From: UBA1783 sp033808805
GTDB taxonomy: Bacteria; Bacillota_I; Bacilli_A; Erysipelotrichales; Erysipelotrichaceae
Direction: 5' to 3'
DNA length: 64,000 nucleotides
NCBI GenBank assembly: GCA_033808805.1
Contig: JAPXMY010000007.1
Span: forward strand, 48,036 to 112,035
Made by a program: the position numbers and the translations under genes. The notes beneath the pieces are model-generated. The model saw only the letters and a program-made list of their open reading frames with translations, ran no database searches and had not been told where the DNA came from. Below, one piece after another: positions 16,478-25,707 of this stretch (positions within the stretch are counted from its first letter, which is position 1; every line of letters starts with the position of its first letter).

Positions 16478-16540
16478 ATGAAAACAGCTTTATACAACAA
16501 CGCATACTTTAGCTTCTTCTTCTTTTACTTTAAAAAGTAA
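16478..16540 (+). CDS. Phenylalanine/tyrosine-rich attenuator leader peptide
   Basis: A 20-codon ORF, MKTALYNNAYFSFFFFYFKK, with AAGGAG 7 nt upstream of the ATG. It has six Phe and three Tyr codons, with Phe dominating the distal run. It is clearly related to the poly-Tyr leader at 15232-15291 (same MKT start and FKK end) but has switched its main codon. Region 1 (CAACG, 16498-16502, then TAC) lies before the Phe run. Confidence 0.85.
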   Translation: MKTALYNNAYFSFFFFYFKK

Positions 16541-16551
16541 GATGTTTTAGT

Positions 16552-16617
16552 GTACGTTGGCAAGTGTATTTCTGTTAATAGTGAAAGATTAATTTGACTG
16601 CCAATATGGCAGTTTTT
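16552..16617 (+). promoter_or_regulatory. Attenuator of the second transporter unit
   Basis: GTACGTTG (16552-16559) can pair with leader region 1. GTTGGCA (16556-16562) can pair with TGCCAAT (16599-16605). The terminator is CTGCCA/TGGCAG (16598-16612) followed by TTTTTATTT. The elements are the same and in the same order as at 15299-15369, although the intervening sequence differs. Confidence 0.8.
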
Positions 16618-16634
16618 ATTTGGAGGGAAAAATT

Positions 16635-17600
16635 ATGAAAAAACTACTTACCGTTATCTTAACCTTATTGCTGGCTATCTCTATGACAGCCTGTAAACCT
16701 GAAGAAAAAAAGGAGGAAGAGAAATTCGTTATCGGCATCTGTCAGATTGAAGCTCATGCCGCTCTGGATGCTGCTACTCAAGGATTCAAAGATGCTCTTA
16801 TTGAAGCATTCGGCGAAGACAAGCTGGTGTTCATCGATGGCAATGCGGCTGGAGATCCAGCTACCTGTGCTACTATCTGTAACGGCTTTGTAGCCGATGG
16901 CGTCGATATGATTTTAGCCAACTCTACTCCTGCTTTACAGGCAGCAGCGGCAGCTACTACTACTATTCCTATTTTAGGAACTTCAGTTACTGAATATGGC
17001 GTCGCTTTAAACATTGAAGGCTTTAATGGACTGACCGGTTTCAATGTTTCAGGAACAAGTGATCTGGCACCATTAGATGAACAGGCTCAGATGATCCTGG
17101 ATATTATGCCTGATGTAAAAACCGTTGGTATCCTTTATAGCTCAAGTGAAGCTAATTCAATTTACCAGGTTAAAGTTGTTAAAGAATACCTGGAAAGCAA
17201 AGGTGTCACTGTTAAAACATTTTCTTTCGCTGACTCAAATGACATCTATCTGGTAACAACTCAAGCTATTGAAGAATGTGAAGTTTTATATGTACCAACT
17301 GACAATAAGGCTGCAAGCTGTGCAGAAATTATCGACAGCGTCTGTCGTCCAGCTGGTGTTCCAGTATTCTGTGGAGAAGAAAATACCTGCTTAAAATGTG
17401 GTGTAGCATCACTGGCAATCAACTACTATGATTTAGGAGTTACTACTGGTAAGATGGCGGCTAAACTTTTAAAAGGTGAAGTAAATATTGAAGATATGCC
17501 AATTGAATACTTCGTAAATCCTGTTAAAAAATACAATAAAGAAATTTGCGAAGACTTAGGTATGACAATGCCTGAAGACTTTATTCCAATTGGAGAATAA
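16635..17600 (+). CDS. ABC transporter substrate-binding lipoprotein, TrpX-like (probable phenylalanine/aromatic)
   Basis: A 321-aa lipoprotein (lipobox ISMTAC) paralogous to the one at 15382-16335. The ATG at 16635 is preferred because an upstream in-frame TTG lies within the RBS GGAGGG. It heads an operon with the permease (7 nt downstream) and the ATPase. The Phe/Tyr-rich leader suggests phenylalanine or general aromatic uptake. The two binding proteins probably share one membrane complex. Confidence 0.87.
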   Translation: MKKLLTVILTLLLAISMTACKPEEKKEEEKFVIGICQIEAHAALDAATQGFKDALIEAFGEDKLVFIDGNAAGDPATCATICNGFVADGVDMILANSTPALQAAAAATTTIPILGTSVTEYGVALNIEGFNGLTGFNVSGTSDLAPLDEQAQMILDIMPDVKTVGILYSSSEANSIYQVKVVKEYLESKGVTVKTFSFADSNDIYLVTTQAIEECEVLYVPTDNKAASCAEIIDSVCRPAGVPVFCGEENTCLKCGVASLAINYYDLGVTTGKMAAKLLKGEVNIEDMPIEYFVNPVKKYNKEICEDLGMTMPEDFIPIGE

Positions 17601-17606
17601 TCTATC

Positions 17607-18515
17607 ATGATTACTCTATCCAATCTAATCTATCGACTCCCTGGCGGTGTTGCTCAAGGTTTAATCTGGGGCATCATGGCCTTGGGTATCTATATTACTT
17701 TTAGAGTATTAAATGTATCTGACTTGACAGTTGATGGTTCTTTCACAACAGGAGGAGCCATCACTATCATGTGTATACTAGCCGGTGTTAATCCCATACT
17801 CGCTTTATTTATTTCCTTCATCATTGGGATTTTGACCGGTATAGCTACAGGATTAATTCATACCAAGCTCAAGATACCAGCTATTTTAGCCGGTATCTTG
17901 GTACAGTTTGGTCTTTATTCGATTAATCTGCACATTATGAATATGAGTGCCAACGTCAGTGCAAATCCAGATAGATTTAACCTTTTAATCTCCATGAGAG
18001 ATGTACCAAACGCTATTTTGGTTGGAATAATCATTTCTGTTGTCCATATTGCTGTTTTATACTGGTACTTCGGTACAGAACAGGGTTCAGCAATCAGAGC
18101 CACTGGCAATAACAATAGCATGGCCTTAGCTCAGAGTATTAATATCAACAATATGAAGGTAATTGGTTTTGGAATAGGAAATGGTATTGTTGCCCTGGCC
18201 GGAGGCTTAATGGCTCAATATCAGGGTTTCGCTGATATCAATATGGGAAGAGGAGCAATTGTTATTGGACTGGCAGCCATTATAATTGGTGAAGTTGTCA
18301 TCAACTTTATCTTCAAAAAAGGTTGTTCATTCTACACTCGTCTGACTTCAGTTATAATTGGCGGAATTCTCTACTACATTGCAATGGTCATTATTTTATG
18401 GTTAAGAATTGATTCAAATGACTTAAAACTATTTACCGCTATTATCGTTACCATCTTCCTGGCAATTCCAAATTTAGATTTAAAGAAAGGGGGAAAACAA
18501 AATGTTAAAGATTGA
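17607..18515 (+). CDS. ABC transporter permease, TrpY-like
   Basis: A 302-aa multi-span inner-membrane permease of the branched-chain/TrpY type (VAQGLIWGIMALGIYITFRVLN, DLTVDGSFTTGGA). It forms the channel for the aromatic amino acid binding proteins encoded upstream. It overlaps the ATPase gene by 14 nt, showing coupled expression. Confidence 0.88.
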   Translation: MITLSNLIYRLPGGVAQGLIWGIMALGIYITFRVLNVSDLTVDGSFTTGGAITIMCILAGVNPILALFISFIIGILTGIATGLIHTKLKIPAILAGILVQFGLYSINLHIMNMSANVSANPDRFNLLISMRDVPNAILVGIIISVVHIAVLYWYFGTEQGSAIRATGNNNSMALAQSININNMKVIGFGIGNGIVALAGGLMAQYQGFADINMGRGAIVIGLAAIIIGEVVINFIFKKGCSFYTRLTSVIIGGILYYIAMVIILWLRIDSNDLKLFTAIIVTIFLAIPNLDLKKGGKQNVKD

Positions 18516-19299
18516 AAATATTTCTAAAACATTCAACCCTGGTACTATACACCAGAAAGTTGCCCTTTCAGATTTATCTCTGCAGCTGGAAGAAGGCGAT
18601 TTTGTCACCGTTATCGGCTCTAATGGGGCTGGTAAAAGCACCATGCTCAATGCTATAAGTGGAAGCTGGTTTGTTGATGAAGGCAAAATATATGTCGACA
18701 ATGTTGATGTCACTCTGATGAGCGAGCATCAAAGAGCTAAATACATTGGCAGAGTCTTCCAAAACCCACTGATGGGGACAGCTGCTGATATGTGGATTGA
18801 AGAAAATCTGGCTTTAGCTAATCGTCGAGGAAAATTTAGAGGACTAAGAGTCGGTATTACCAAGAAAGAACGTGAATACTACTATGAAAAACTTAAAACT
18901 TTAAACTTAGGTTTAGAAGAAAGACTGACTACCAAGGTAGGGCTTCTGTCAGGTGGCCAAAGACAGGCTCTAACCCTGCTGATGGCAACTCTTCAAAAAC
19001 CAAAATTACTGTTGCTGGATGAACATACTGCTGCTTTAGATCCCTCAACAGCTAAAAAAGTTCTTGACCTGACTGATCAGCTGGTAAGTGAAAATAAATT
19101 GACTACCCTGATGATTACTCATAATATGCAAGATGCTATAGATCATGGTAACAGACTGATTATGATGAATGATGGCATCATCATCCTGGATGTCAGAGGT
19201 GAAGAAAAATCTTCTCTTACCAAAGAATACCTGATTAAAAAATTCAACGAATTATCCAACGGTACTTTAGATAATGACGCCCTGCTATTATCAAAATAA
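18502..19299 (+). CDS. ABC transporter ATP-binding protein, TrpZ-like
   Basis: A 265-aa ABC ATPase with Walker A GSNGAGKST, signature LSGGQRQ, Walker B LLLLDEHTAAL and the H-loop ITHN. It energises the adjacent permease. RBS GGGGG lies within the end of the permease gene. A terminator follows the stop. Confidence 0.92.
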   Translation: MLKIENISKTFNPGTIHQKVALSDLSLQLEEGDFVTVIGSNGAGKSTMLNAISGSWFVDEGKIYVDNVDVTLMSEHQRAKYIGRVFQNPLMGTAADMWIEENLALANRRGKFRGLRVGITKKEREYYYEKLKTLNLGLEERLTTKVGLLSGGQRQALTLLMATLQKPKLLLLDEHTAALDPSTAKKVLDLTDQLVSENKLTTLMITHNMQDAIDHGNRLIMMNDGIIILDVRGEEKSSLTKEYLIKKFNELSNGTLDNDALLLSK

Positions 19300-19322
19300 A
19301 TGCACATTCGGTGCATTTTTTT
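19298..19322 (+). terminator. Intrinsic terminator of the aromatic transporter operon
   Basis: AAATGCAC/GTGCATTT stem with a 5-nt loop and T7 tail. Confidence 0.85.
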
Positions 19323-19348
19323 GTTAGAATGAGAAAGGAGGACTGATT

Positions 19349-20284
19349 ATGTATATTTCAATTATCGAACCATTAGGTATTAAACAAGAAAAATTAGAAA
19401 CTCTTCTGGCAGAAATTTCCCAAAACCATCATGTAGAATTTTACTTAGATCGAAAAGAAGATGAAGAAACACTCATTAAAAGATGTCAAGATGCTGATAT
19501 TATTGTTTTAACCAATATTAAACTGACTGAAAAAGTATTAGAAAAATGCAGTAAATTGAAATACATCTGTGTAGCCTTTACCGGCTATAATCATATTGAC
19601 ATGGACTACTGTAATAAAAATGATATTATTGTTTCCAATTGTGCCGGTTATTCAACCAATGCTGTTGCTGAGCTGGTTTTTGGTCTTATCATAAATATCT
19701 ATCGTCATATCAATGAACACAATCTTTCAATCAGAAATCAAGCCAAATCATCTTTATCATCAAATGAAATAGCCCATAAAAAATTCGGAGTTATTGGACT
19801 GGGAGCAATTGGAACCAAGGTTGCTGAAATAGCCAAAGCCTTTGATTGTGATGTTTATTATTATTCAAAAAACAGTCGCAACAATAGCTTCAAATTCTTA
19901 GAATTGGATGAACTGCTGAAAAACTGTGATATTATCTCTATTCATCTGGTTCAAAATGAAGATACTATAAATCTAATTGACAAAGATAAAATAGCTTTGA
20001 TGAAGAAAAATGCCGTACTGATAAATACTGCCAGAGGACCAATAGTCAATAGTTATGATTTAGCCAATGCTTTAGATAATGAAAAGATCAAAGCAGCGGG
20101 AATTGATGTCTTTGAAATGGAACCTCCAATAGATATCAGTCATCCACTATTAAACTGCAAGAACTGCTTGACTACTCCTCATATAGGTTTCAACAGTTTA
20201 GAAGCTTTAGAAAAAAGAGCGATTATTGTTAAAGATAATCTGAGTGGCTATTTAAATGGTAAACCAATTAATTTAGTCAATTAA
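19349..20284 (+). CDS. D-isomer-specific 2-hydroxyacid dehydrogenase
   Basis: A 311-aa NAD-dependent dehydrogenase. It has the dinucleotide motif GVIGLGAIG (about 149-157), NTARGPIV and TPHIGFNS with the catalytic histidine. It interconverts a 2-keto acid and a D-2-hydroxy acid. It follows the aromatic amino acid transporter, so aromatic keto acid reduction is conceivable, but the sequence does not fix the substrate. RBS AAAGGAGG precedes the ATG, and a terminator separates it from the transporter genes. Confidence 0.88.
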   Translation: MYISIIEPLGIKQEKLETLLAEISQNHHVEFYLDRKEDEETLIKRCQDADIIVLTNIKLTEKVLEKCSKLKYICVAFTGYNHIDMDYCNKNDIIVSNCAGYSTNAVAELVFGLIINIYRHINEHNLSIRNQAKSSLSSNEIAHKKFGVIGLGAIGTKVAEIAKAFDCDVYYYSKNSRNNSFKFLELDELLKNCDIISIHLVQNEDTINLIDKDKIALMKKNAVLINTARGPIVNSYDLANALDNEKIKAAGIDVFEMEPPIDISHPLLNCKNCLTTPHIGFNSLEALEKRAIIVKDNLSGYLNGKPINLVN

Positions 20285-20296
20285 AAACAATCCAAA

Positions 20297-20320
20297 AAAA
20301 GCTGTCAATTGACAGCTTTT
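20297..20320. terminator. Bidirectional terminator
   Basis: AAAGCTGTCAA/TTGACAGCTTT palindrome with A/T tracts on both sides. It serves the dehydrogenase (plus) and the DUF4956 operon (minus). Confidence 0.85.
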
Positions 20321-20993
20321 ATAGTCCATACTCATTAGTATATGTTACCAGATTAACGTTTCTGACTCCTTCAATCTTTTGAAGTTGTCTCATTGTATCA
20401 TCAATTGTAGGATTATATTCAACCTCATAGGTAAGTTCCATTAATCCTTTGTCACTTAAAGATTTGCTTTTTAATTTCTTCTTATTAATAGATTTAATTA
20501 TATTTTCAACTTCCAAAGCCGCTTCTTCTCTATATGCGACAACCAGCAGATATTGTGACTTCGCTTTGACATCTGCCAAATACAATATGTAATAAAGAAG
20601 ACCTAAAGCCAGCGAACCAACTATGGAAATAACATATAATCCTGCCCCTGACATGATACCGGCAGTTATAGCCCAGAACAGGAAAGCCGTATCAACCGGT
20701 TCTTTAATAGCTGTTCTAAAACGAACAATAGATAGTGCCCCAACCATACCTAAAGACAAAGACAGGTTTGAGTTGATTGTTCTGATTACCATCGCTGTAA
20801 CCATAGAAATTATCACTATTGTCAAGACTGTTGATTTATTATAAACAACTCCTGAAAAAGTCTTTTTATAAATAAAGACAATAAACAATGAAATGACAAA
20901 GGCAACTGCCAGAGAAACCAGAATCATTTCAACAGTTACACTGCTGTTAAACTGTTCTAATACACCTTTTTTTATCGCATCAAGAATACTCAT
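20319..20993 (-). CDS. DUF4956 membrane protein
   Basis: A 224-aa protein with about four N-terminal membrane segments and the family signature SLGMVGALSIVRFRTAIKEP, followed by a cytoplasmic alpha/beta domain. This family is regularly encoded with VTC-domain and CotH proteins, as here. Its biochemical role is not known. RBS GGAG precedes the ATG, and the gene lies 14 nt after the VTC gene. Confidence 0.88.
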   Translation of the reverse strand: MSILDAIKKGVLEQFNSSVTVEMILVSLAVAFVISLFIVFIYKKTFSGVVYNKSTVLTIVIISMVTAMVIRTINSNLSLSLGMVGALSIVRFRTAIKEPVDTAFLFWAITAGIMSGAGLYVISIVGSLALGLLYYILYLADVKAKSQYLLVVAYREEAALEVENIIKSINKKKLKSKSLSDKGLMELTYEVEYNPTIDDTMRQLQKIEGVRNVNLVTYTNEYGL

Positions 20994-21007
20994 AATTTAA
21001 TCTCCTT

Positions 21008-21688
21008 TTACTTCGCTGTTCGACAATAGGCAAATTTTGATATTGCCTGTCTTAATTTAGGAACCGAATTAAGTATAGCTGTTATGTGAGCGGGAATAAA
21101 ATCATTACACTTCACTTCTAATACTATTTCATCAGGTTTTGTGATTGGTACTGTCTCAATATTTTTTTCAAACAGGTCACAATCATATCTGCCACTTCTA
21201 ATATACTCATCGAAGGTAATTCTGGTTTTGCTTACCGGATGGGTAAACGCTGTCCTTCGATAATCAACAATGACTGAAGGTCTTAGCTGCCTTATCTGCG
21301 CATTGGCTAAAAATTTCTTTAAAAAGTTATTGTTAGTTAAAATCTGGTAATATCTTCCTTCGCAAATTGCCAAGGCTGCCTTTAAAGACAAGGTAACATC
21401 TTCTTTATAGGTCATATCAATATCTTTATGCTTACATTCAAGCTTGATATGTTCACTTGAATTGTTGTAAATCCTAATTCGATATTTACTTCGAAACTGA
21501 ACACCATCTCTTTTCTCATCTAACGAGTTCGAGTAGGCATCATCGAAATACAAAGATCTGACATCATAGGAATACTTCTCACTTTTTGAATGCTGGTCCA
21601 GCTCCATTACTGCTGCCAGTTGTTTTTTAAGCATTTCCGCTATTGGTTTGGAAATAACATATTTCAATTCATAACGATATTCTACCAT
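21008..21688 (-). CDS. VTC-domain protein (polyphosphate polymerase-like)
   Basis: A 226-aa VTC (CYTH-like tunnel) domain protein. Characteristic features are RYELKYVIS at the N-terminus, VRSLYFDD, the basic KYRIRIYN strand, LECKHK, and IVDYRRTAF. In yeast, Vtc4 makes polyphosphate; bacterial members are less studied. It overlaps the CotH gene by 7 nt. Confidence 0.88.
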   Translation of the reverse strand: MVEYRYELKYVISKPIAEMLKKQLAAVMELDQHSKSEKYSYDVRSLYFDDAYSNSLDEKRDGVQFRSKYRIRIYNNSSEHIKLECKHKDIDMTYKEDVTLSLKAALAICEGRYYQILTNNNFLKKFLANAQIRQLRPSVIVDYRRTAFTHPVSKTRITFDEYIRSGRYDCDLFEKNIETVPITKPDEIVLEVKCNDFIPAHITAILNSVPKLRQAISKFAYCRTAK

Positions 21689-24612
21689 AGGTCACCAAAT
21701 ATCTCTTTCATTTGTTGTTCTGATAGTGAGAAGTAATTTTTGGTTTGTTTTAAGACAATTTTTCCTCTAGTCGCAATGAAGTTTTCAATGATTTTAAGCT
21801 GAGAGTTATATAAGCTCATGCTTGGATATATTCCAACAACACTATCTGGATAATTCTTCCATCTGTCTCTGTCTCTAGCTATATCATCTTTGTATAGAGA
21901 TTTCAACAATTCAAAATTTGCAGTCAGGTTTTCTTTGCTTAGCGAATTGTTTAAGTGATACGCTAATCTTTCAAACCACAGTTTTCTAAACTCACTGTTT
22001 CTGAACAATTGTCTTGGTAAGGCATTGTTATAGGTATTGCCAATCCATCCTGTCATCCCTTCTGGATTGCACAGGTATAAGTAATAATAGTTTTCTGTTG
22101 GAAATCTAAAACCATGATCCATATCATAGTATATGTATTTCCACTTTCCACCATCTATATCAGGTGAACAGAAATAACGAACATTATGAACATCAGGATT
22201 AACACAGAACATCTGAGCAATCCAGAAATCAGCAAAGTTTACAATATCAATCTTTGAACAGATGTAATCGTAATTTTCTTTAATTGCCAAATCATTATTG
22301 TTAACCCAGTTAAATAAATAGTAAATATTTTCTGTGCCCGCCTTTTGAGTAAAATCTACGTTAACAATACTTACCGTAGCGGGATCGACATTGTAATGAC
22401 CTGCAATAAACTTGGCGTTAACTTTTTCTCTGATATTGTAGATGCCCCAATAATGACCATTGATATACAGGACACATGGTTTATAGGCCTGAACATCCAG
22501 ATGCTCATCCATAATGCTGGTAGACAGGACATCTCTGAAAATTGTCCTGGCCCAGTCATTTGAGCCGGTCCTTAAAACAATGGAATCAAATAATACACTT
22601 TCTCTATTTTCAAACAAATCATAGTTCAACTCTGTTGAGCCAAACTTACTGTCAAATCTTAAAGCGTAACTTTTTTTAGGCTGACCTCTATTATTACCAC
22701 CAAAACAGGCAATTGAACAAGGCAATGAGAAACTTGAACCTGCTTCATAAAATTCAACATAACACTGCAGCTGCAGATCAATCGCATAGCTATTATAGTT
22801 TAAATAATCAAAATCATACTCATTCATTGAAACAACCATCACTGGAAGACTATGATTTTCATTGATAATATAACTTGAAGTAACTGTACTGGATGGTAAT
22901 TGTCCAGTATTGAAGGCCTTAAACTTCAATACTGTCGTTTTATTTAAATTAATCGGTTCATTATACATCCTGCTTGAAGCAGTAGGTTCACTGCCATCAG
23001 TTGTATAAAAAATCGTTCCATTTCCATTTAAGGAAACTTCTATAGTAGAAACATCATTATAGATGCCCGCTTGTGTTAATACGATGGGTGAAAGACATAT
23101 TGATCTTACCCCACTTCCATTAACTTTTCCTGGAGTTGGACTATCCAAATAGTGATAGCCTGTCGTTTCATATCGGCCATAACTATATCCATAAGGAACT
23201 TCAGCCATAAACATTGAGTCAATCAATGTATTGCCCTTTGATAAGAAGATTCCTTCAACATCTGATAATTTAAAATTGCTGTGATAATATTTGCTATTGG
23301 TTAATGATGTTTCACCACTGCACATGATAAGATAATATTCATCAGGTTTTAATATTACTTCCGGCAAACGATAATCCTGCAAAGAATTACTGTTAGTACT
23401 TAAATAGTAGTCACTAAGCAATATTTCACTATTCGAATTATTATAGAGTTCAATCCAATCGTAAAATTGATACCCATTTTGAGCCAGATATTCATTATTA
23501 CGATTCATTGCTTCGTTAATGACCAATCCTTCTTTAGCCTTTAAATATTGCTTCTGAAACCTTTCAATCCCGGAAGCATCATTAGTCTCACCCATTGAAA
23601 CTATACATTGATGAACATAAAAATCTTCAATTCTGGTTAAGGCATAGCCGTTTGCCAGATTTTCATATTCTAAATGTTGAACGATTTTACCATTTTTGCT
23701 TAAGACAACACTTCCATTTTTATTATTAAAAGTGAATCCAAGATAGCCAGTGCCAAACAAGGTACTGTCTCCTGTATACAAGACATATAATTCACCAGGC
23801 TGTAAAATAACATCTTCAAATTTATATCTGAATGGACTGTATTTATCATTGCCCAGATTATACTCTTTTAAGCTTACCGGCTGATTAGAAATATTGATCA
23901 GTTCAATAAAACCATCCATCCTGCCATATTCATTGATAAAGTTACCATTGTTTTTAACCAGAACTTCATTGACAGCTATTTCACCTGTTTGATCACTCAT
24001 CAATGAAGCCAGATAATCATTTAAACCTTGCATTGAATTTTCATGATTTGGAGTACCATAATCAGCTACAAACCAGCTGCCATCAGCTCTTCTGTTCATT
24101 GTCTGATTCTTAGCCAGGGAAACTGTTTCAACAGCATCAATTACCTTACCTTTATTGTTTATCAAAATAAGATATTCTTTTCCAGCTGCTCTTAATCTGA
24201 AGTTGGCGTTTAATCCTTCTTCATCCTTACCTGTCAAGGCAATAACCAGATAGGAATCTGGTTCGATAATGACTTCGCCAAACACCCATTTGACACGATC
24301 TTTTCTATCGCTTAAGCCATAACCTGTTAAATCAATGGCCTTATCTGTTCCATTGTATAGTTCAACATAATCAGTAACTTCATTGTTGCTGTTGACATAG
24401 ATGCCACCATTGTTTGACATAACTTCACTTATAACCAGCTTGCCAAAAACTTCCTGTGAGGTATCTGGCAATTCAGAAATATTAATATCAACATTGTTTT
24501 GATTTGAATCCTTGACAAACCACGATAAAACAGCTACCAATACAATAGCTATAATTGTTACTGAAATAAAAGCTAAATCTATCTTTTTCTTTTTAGGTTC
24601 GAATCTTTTCAT
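21682..24612 (-). CDS. CotH kinase-family protein with lamin-tail domains
   Basis: A 976-aa membrane-anchored exported protein (TM about 13-33). It has three lamin-tail-type beta domains (VISEVMSNNGG, AVNEVLVKNNG, VINEAMNRNN), a chitobiase-like FN3 domain (IFYTTDGSEPT), then a CotH kinase domain with RTGSNDWARTIFRD, WGIYNIREKVN and IYYDMDHGF. CotH proteins can phosphorylate surface proteins; the target here is unknown. It heads the CotH-VTC-DUF4956 operon. Confidence 0.88.
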   Translation of the reverse strand: MKRFEPKKKKIDLAFISVTIIAIVLVAVLSWFVKDSNQNNVDINISELPDTSQEVFGKLVISEVMSNNGGIYVNSNNEVTDYVELYNGTDKAIDLTGYGLSDRKDRVKWVFGEVIIEPDSYLVIALTGKDEEGLNANFRLRAAGKEYLILINNKGKVIDAVETVSLAKNQTMNRRADGSWFVADYGTPNHENSMQGLNDYLASLMSDQTGEIAVNEVLVKNNGNFINEYGRMDGFIELINISNQPVSLKEYNLGNDKYSPFRYKFEDVILQPGELYVLYTGDSTLFGTGYLGFTFNNKNGSVVLSKNGKIVQHLEYENLANGYALTRIEDFYVHQCIVSMGETNDASGIERFQKQYLKAKEGLVINEAMNRNNEYLAQNGYQFYDWIELYNNSNSEILLSDYYLSTNSNSLQDYRLPEVILKPDEYYLIMCSGETSLTNSKYYHSNFKLSDVEGIFLSKGNTLIDSMFMAEVPYGYSYGRYETTGYHYLDSPTPGKVNGSGVRSICLSPIVLTQAGIYNDVSTIEVSLNGNGTIFYTTDGSEPTASSRMYNEPINLNKTTVLKFKAFNTGQLPSSTVTSSYIINENHSLPVMVVSMNEYDFDYLNYNSYAIDLQLQCYVEFYEAGSSFSLPCSIACFGGNNRGQPKKSYALRFDSKFGSTELNYDLFENRESVLFDSIVLRTGSNDWARTIFRDVLSTSIMDEHLDVQAYKPCVLYINGHYWGIYNIREKVNAKFIAGHYNVDPATVSIVNVDFTQKAGTENIYYLFNWVNNNDLAIKENYDYICSKIDIVNFADFWIAQMFCVNPDVHNVRYFCSPDIDGGKWKYIYYDMDHGFRFPTENYYYLYLCNPEGMTGWIGNTYNNALPRQLFRNSEFRKLWFERLAYHLNNSLSKENLTANFELLKSLYKDDIARDRDRWKNYPDSVVGIYPSMSLYNSQLKIIENFIATRGKIVLKQTKNYFSLSEQQMKEIFGDLW

Positions 24613-24681
24613 ATCACGGTCCTACTTTGTTATTTTACCATATCCATATCAATATTTAAATATTTTAAAAAGTAGCTTATG

Positions 24682-25155
24682 CTACTTAAATTTTTTATAT
24701 AATTTATCTGCTACATTATCTGGAACAAAATAGGACAAATCTCCACCATTTTTGGCAATTGTTTTGGCAGTTGAACTTGACAGGAAAGAATACTCTGGTT
24801 TAGCCATCAAAAACAAGGTTTCAATTTCACTATTTAAAGCCATATTGGTTGTAGCCAGCTGCATTTCATATTCATAGTCAGTAACTGCTCTTACTCCTCT
24901 GATTAAAACATCAGCATTGATTTTTACCGCATAATCGATTGTTAAACCTGTTCCAATATGCACTTCTACATTTTCTAAAGTAAAAGTACACTGTTCAATC
25001 ATCTGTTTTCTTTCTTCATATGAAAAAGTTCCATCTTTTTCATCATTTGCCATAATAACAACTATCACTTTTTCACATAGTTTAGCGGCTCTTAAAATAA
25101 TATCTAAATGCCCATAAGTAATTGGATCAAATGAACCAGGGTATAATGCTATCAT
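24682..25155 (-). CDS. coaD: Phosphopantetheine adenylyltransferase
   Basis: A 157-aa nucleotidyltransferase for the penultimate step of CoA synthesis. PGSFDPITYGHLDII carries the TxGH motif, and EYSFLSSSTAK the ISSTxI-like segment. It is the last gene of the long housekeeping operon, 3 nt after rsmD. Confidence 0.95.
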   Translation of the reverse strand: MIALYPGSFDPITYGHLDIILRAAKLCEKVIVVIMANDEKDGTFSYEERKQMIEQCTFTLENVEVHIGTGLTIDYAVKINADVLIRGVRAVTDYEYEMQLATTNMALNSEIETLFLMAKPEYSFLSSSTAKTIAKNGGDLSYFVPDNVADKLYKKFK

Positions 25156-25158
25156 AAT

Positions 25159-25707
25159 TCAATCCTTTCTTATATAAGTTACTTTAATCGTACCATAACT
25201 TACCTGTTTATCAATAAATAAAGGTTTTTCAACTTTTATTTCTTCTTTTTCTGAACTTTCAGCCACTATAATTCCCTCATTATTCAACAGGTCATATTCA
25301 CTAATTTTATCTATTATTTCACTTATCAGCTCTAATTGATATGGTGGATCTAAATATATTAAATCAAATTTAATTTGCCTCTGTTCAGACATGCTCAACG
25401 CTTTTTTATAATCAACCAGCCAGATTTCACACCTTTCTTCTTCTTTCAGTAAAGCTGTATTACTTCTGATAATGTTGACAGCCTTTTTAGATTTATCTGC
25501 CATTACCGCTTTTTCAAATCCTCTTGAAATAGCTTCTAGAGCAATATTGCCACTCCCTGAAAAAAGATCTAAGATAATTCCACCCTCAAAGTATGGACCG
25601 ATTTTTGAAAACACTGCTTCCTTTACCTTGTCTGATGTTGGTCTTGTATCTGCTCCTTCTAAGGTTTTAAGTATTCTTGAACGGTGCTTTCCAGCCACTA
25701 TTCTCAT
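25159..25707 (-). CDS. rsmD: 16S rRNA (guanine966-N2)-methyltransferase
   Basis: A 182-aa SAM methyltransferase with VAGKHRSRIL, RPTSDKVKEAVF, the SAM loop ILDLFSGSGNIALEA and the catalytic YLDPPY. It ends with TGA, showing that TGA is a stop here. It overlaps ftsW/rodA by 4 nt and is coupled with coaD, a common pairing. Confidence 0.95.
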   Translation of the reverse strand: MRIVAGKHRSRILKTLEGADTRPTSDKVKEAVFSKIGPYFEGGIILDLFSGSGNIALEAISRGFEKAVMADKSKKAVNIIRSNTALLKEEERCEIWLVDYKKALSMSEQRQIKFDLIYLDPPYQLELISEIIDKISEYDLLNNEGIIVAESSEKEEIKVEKPLFIDKQVSYGTIKVTYIRKD

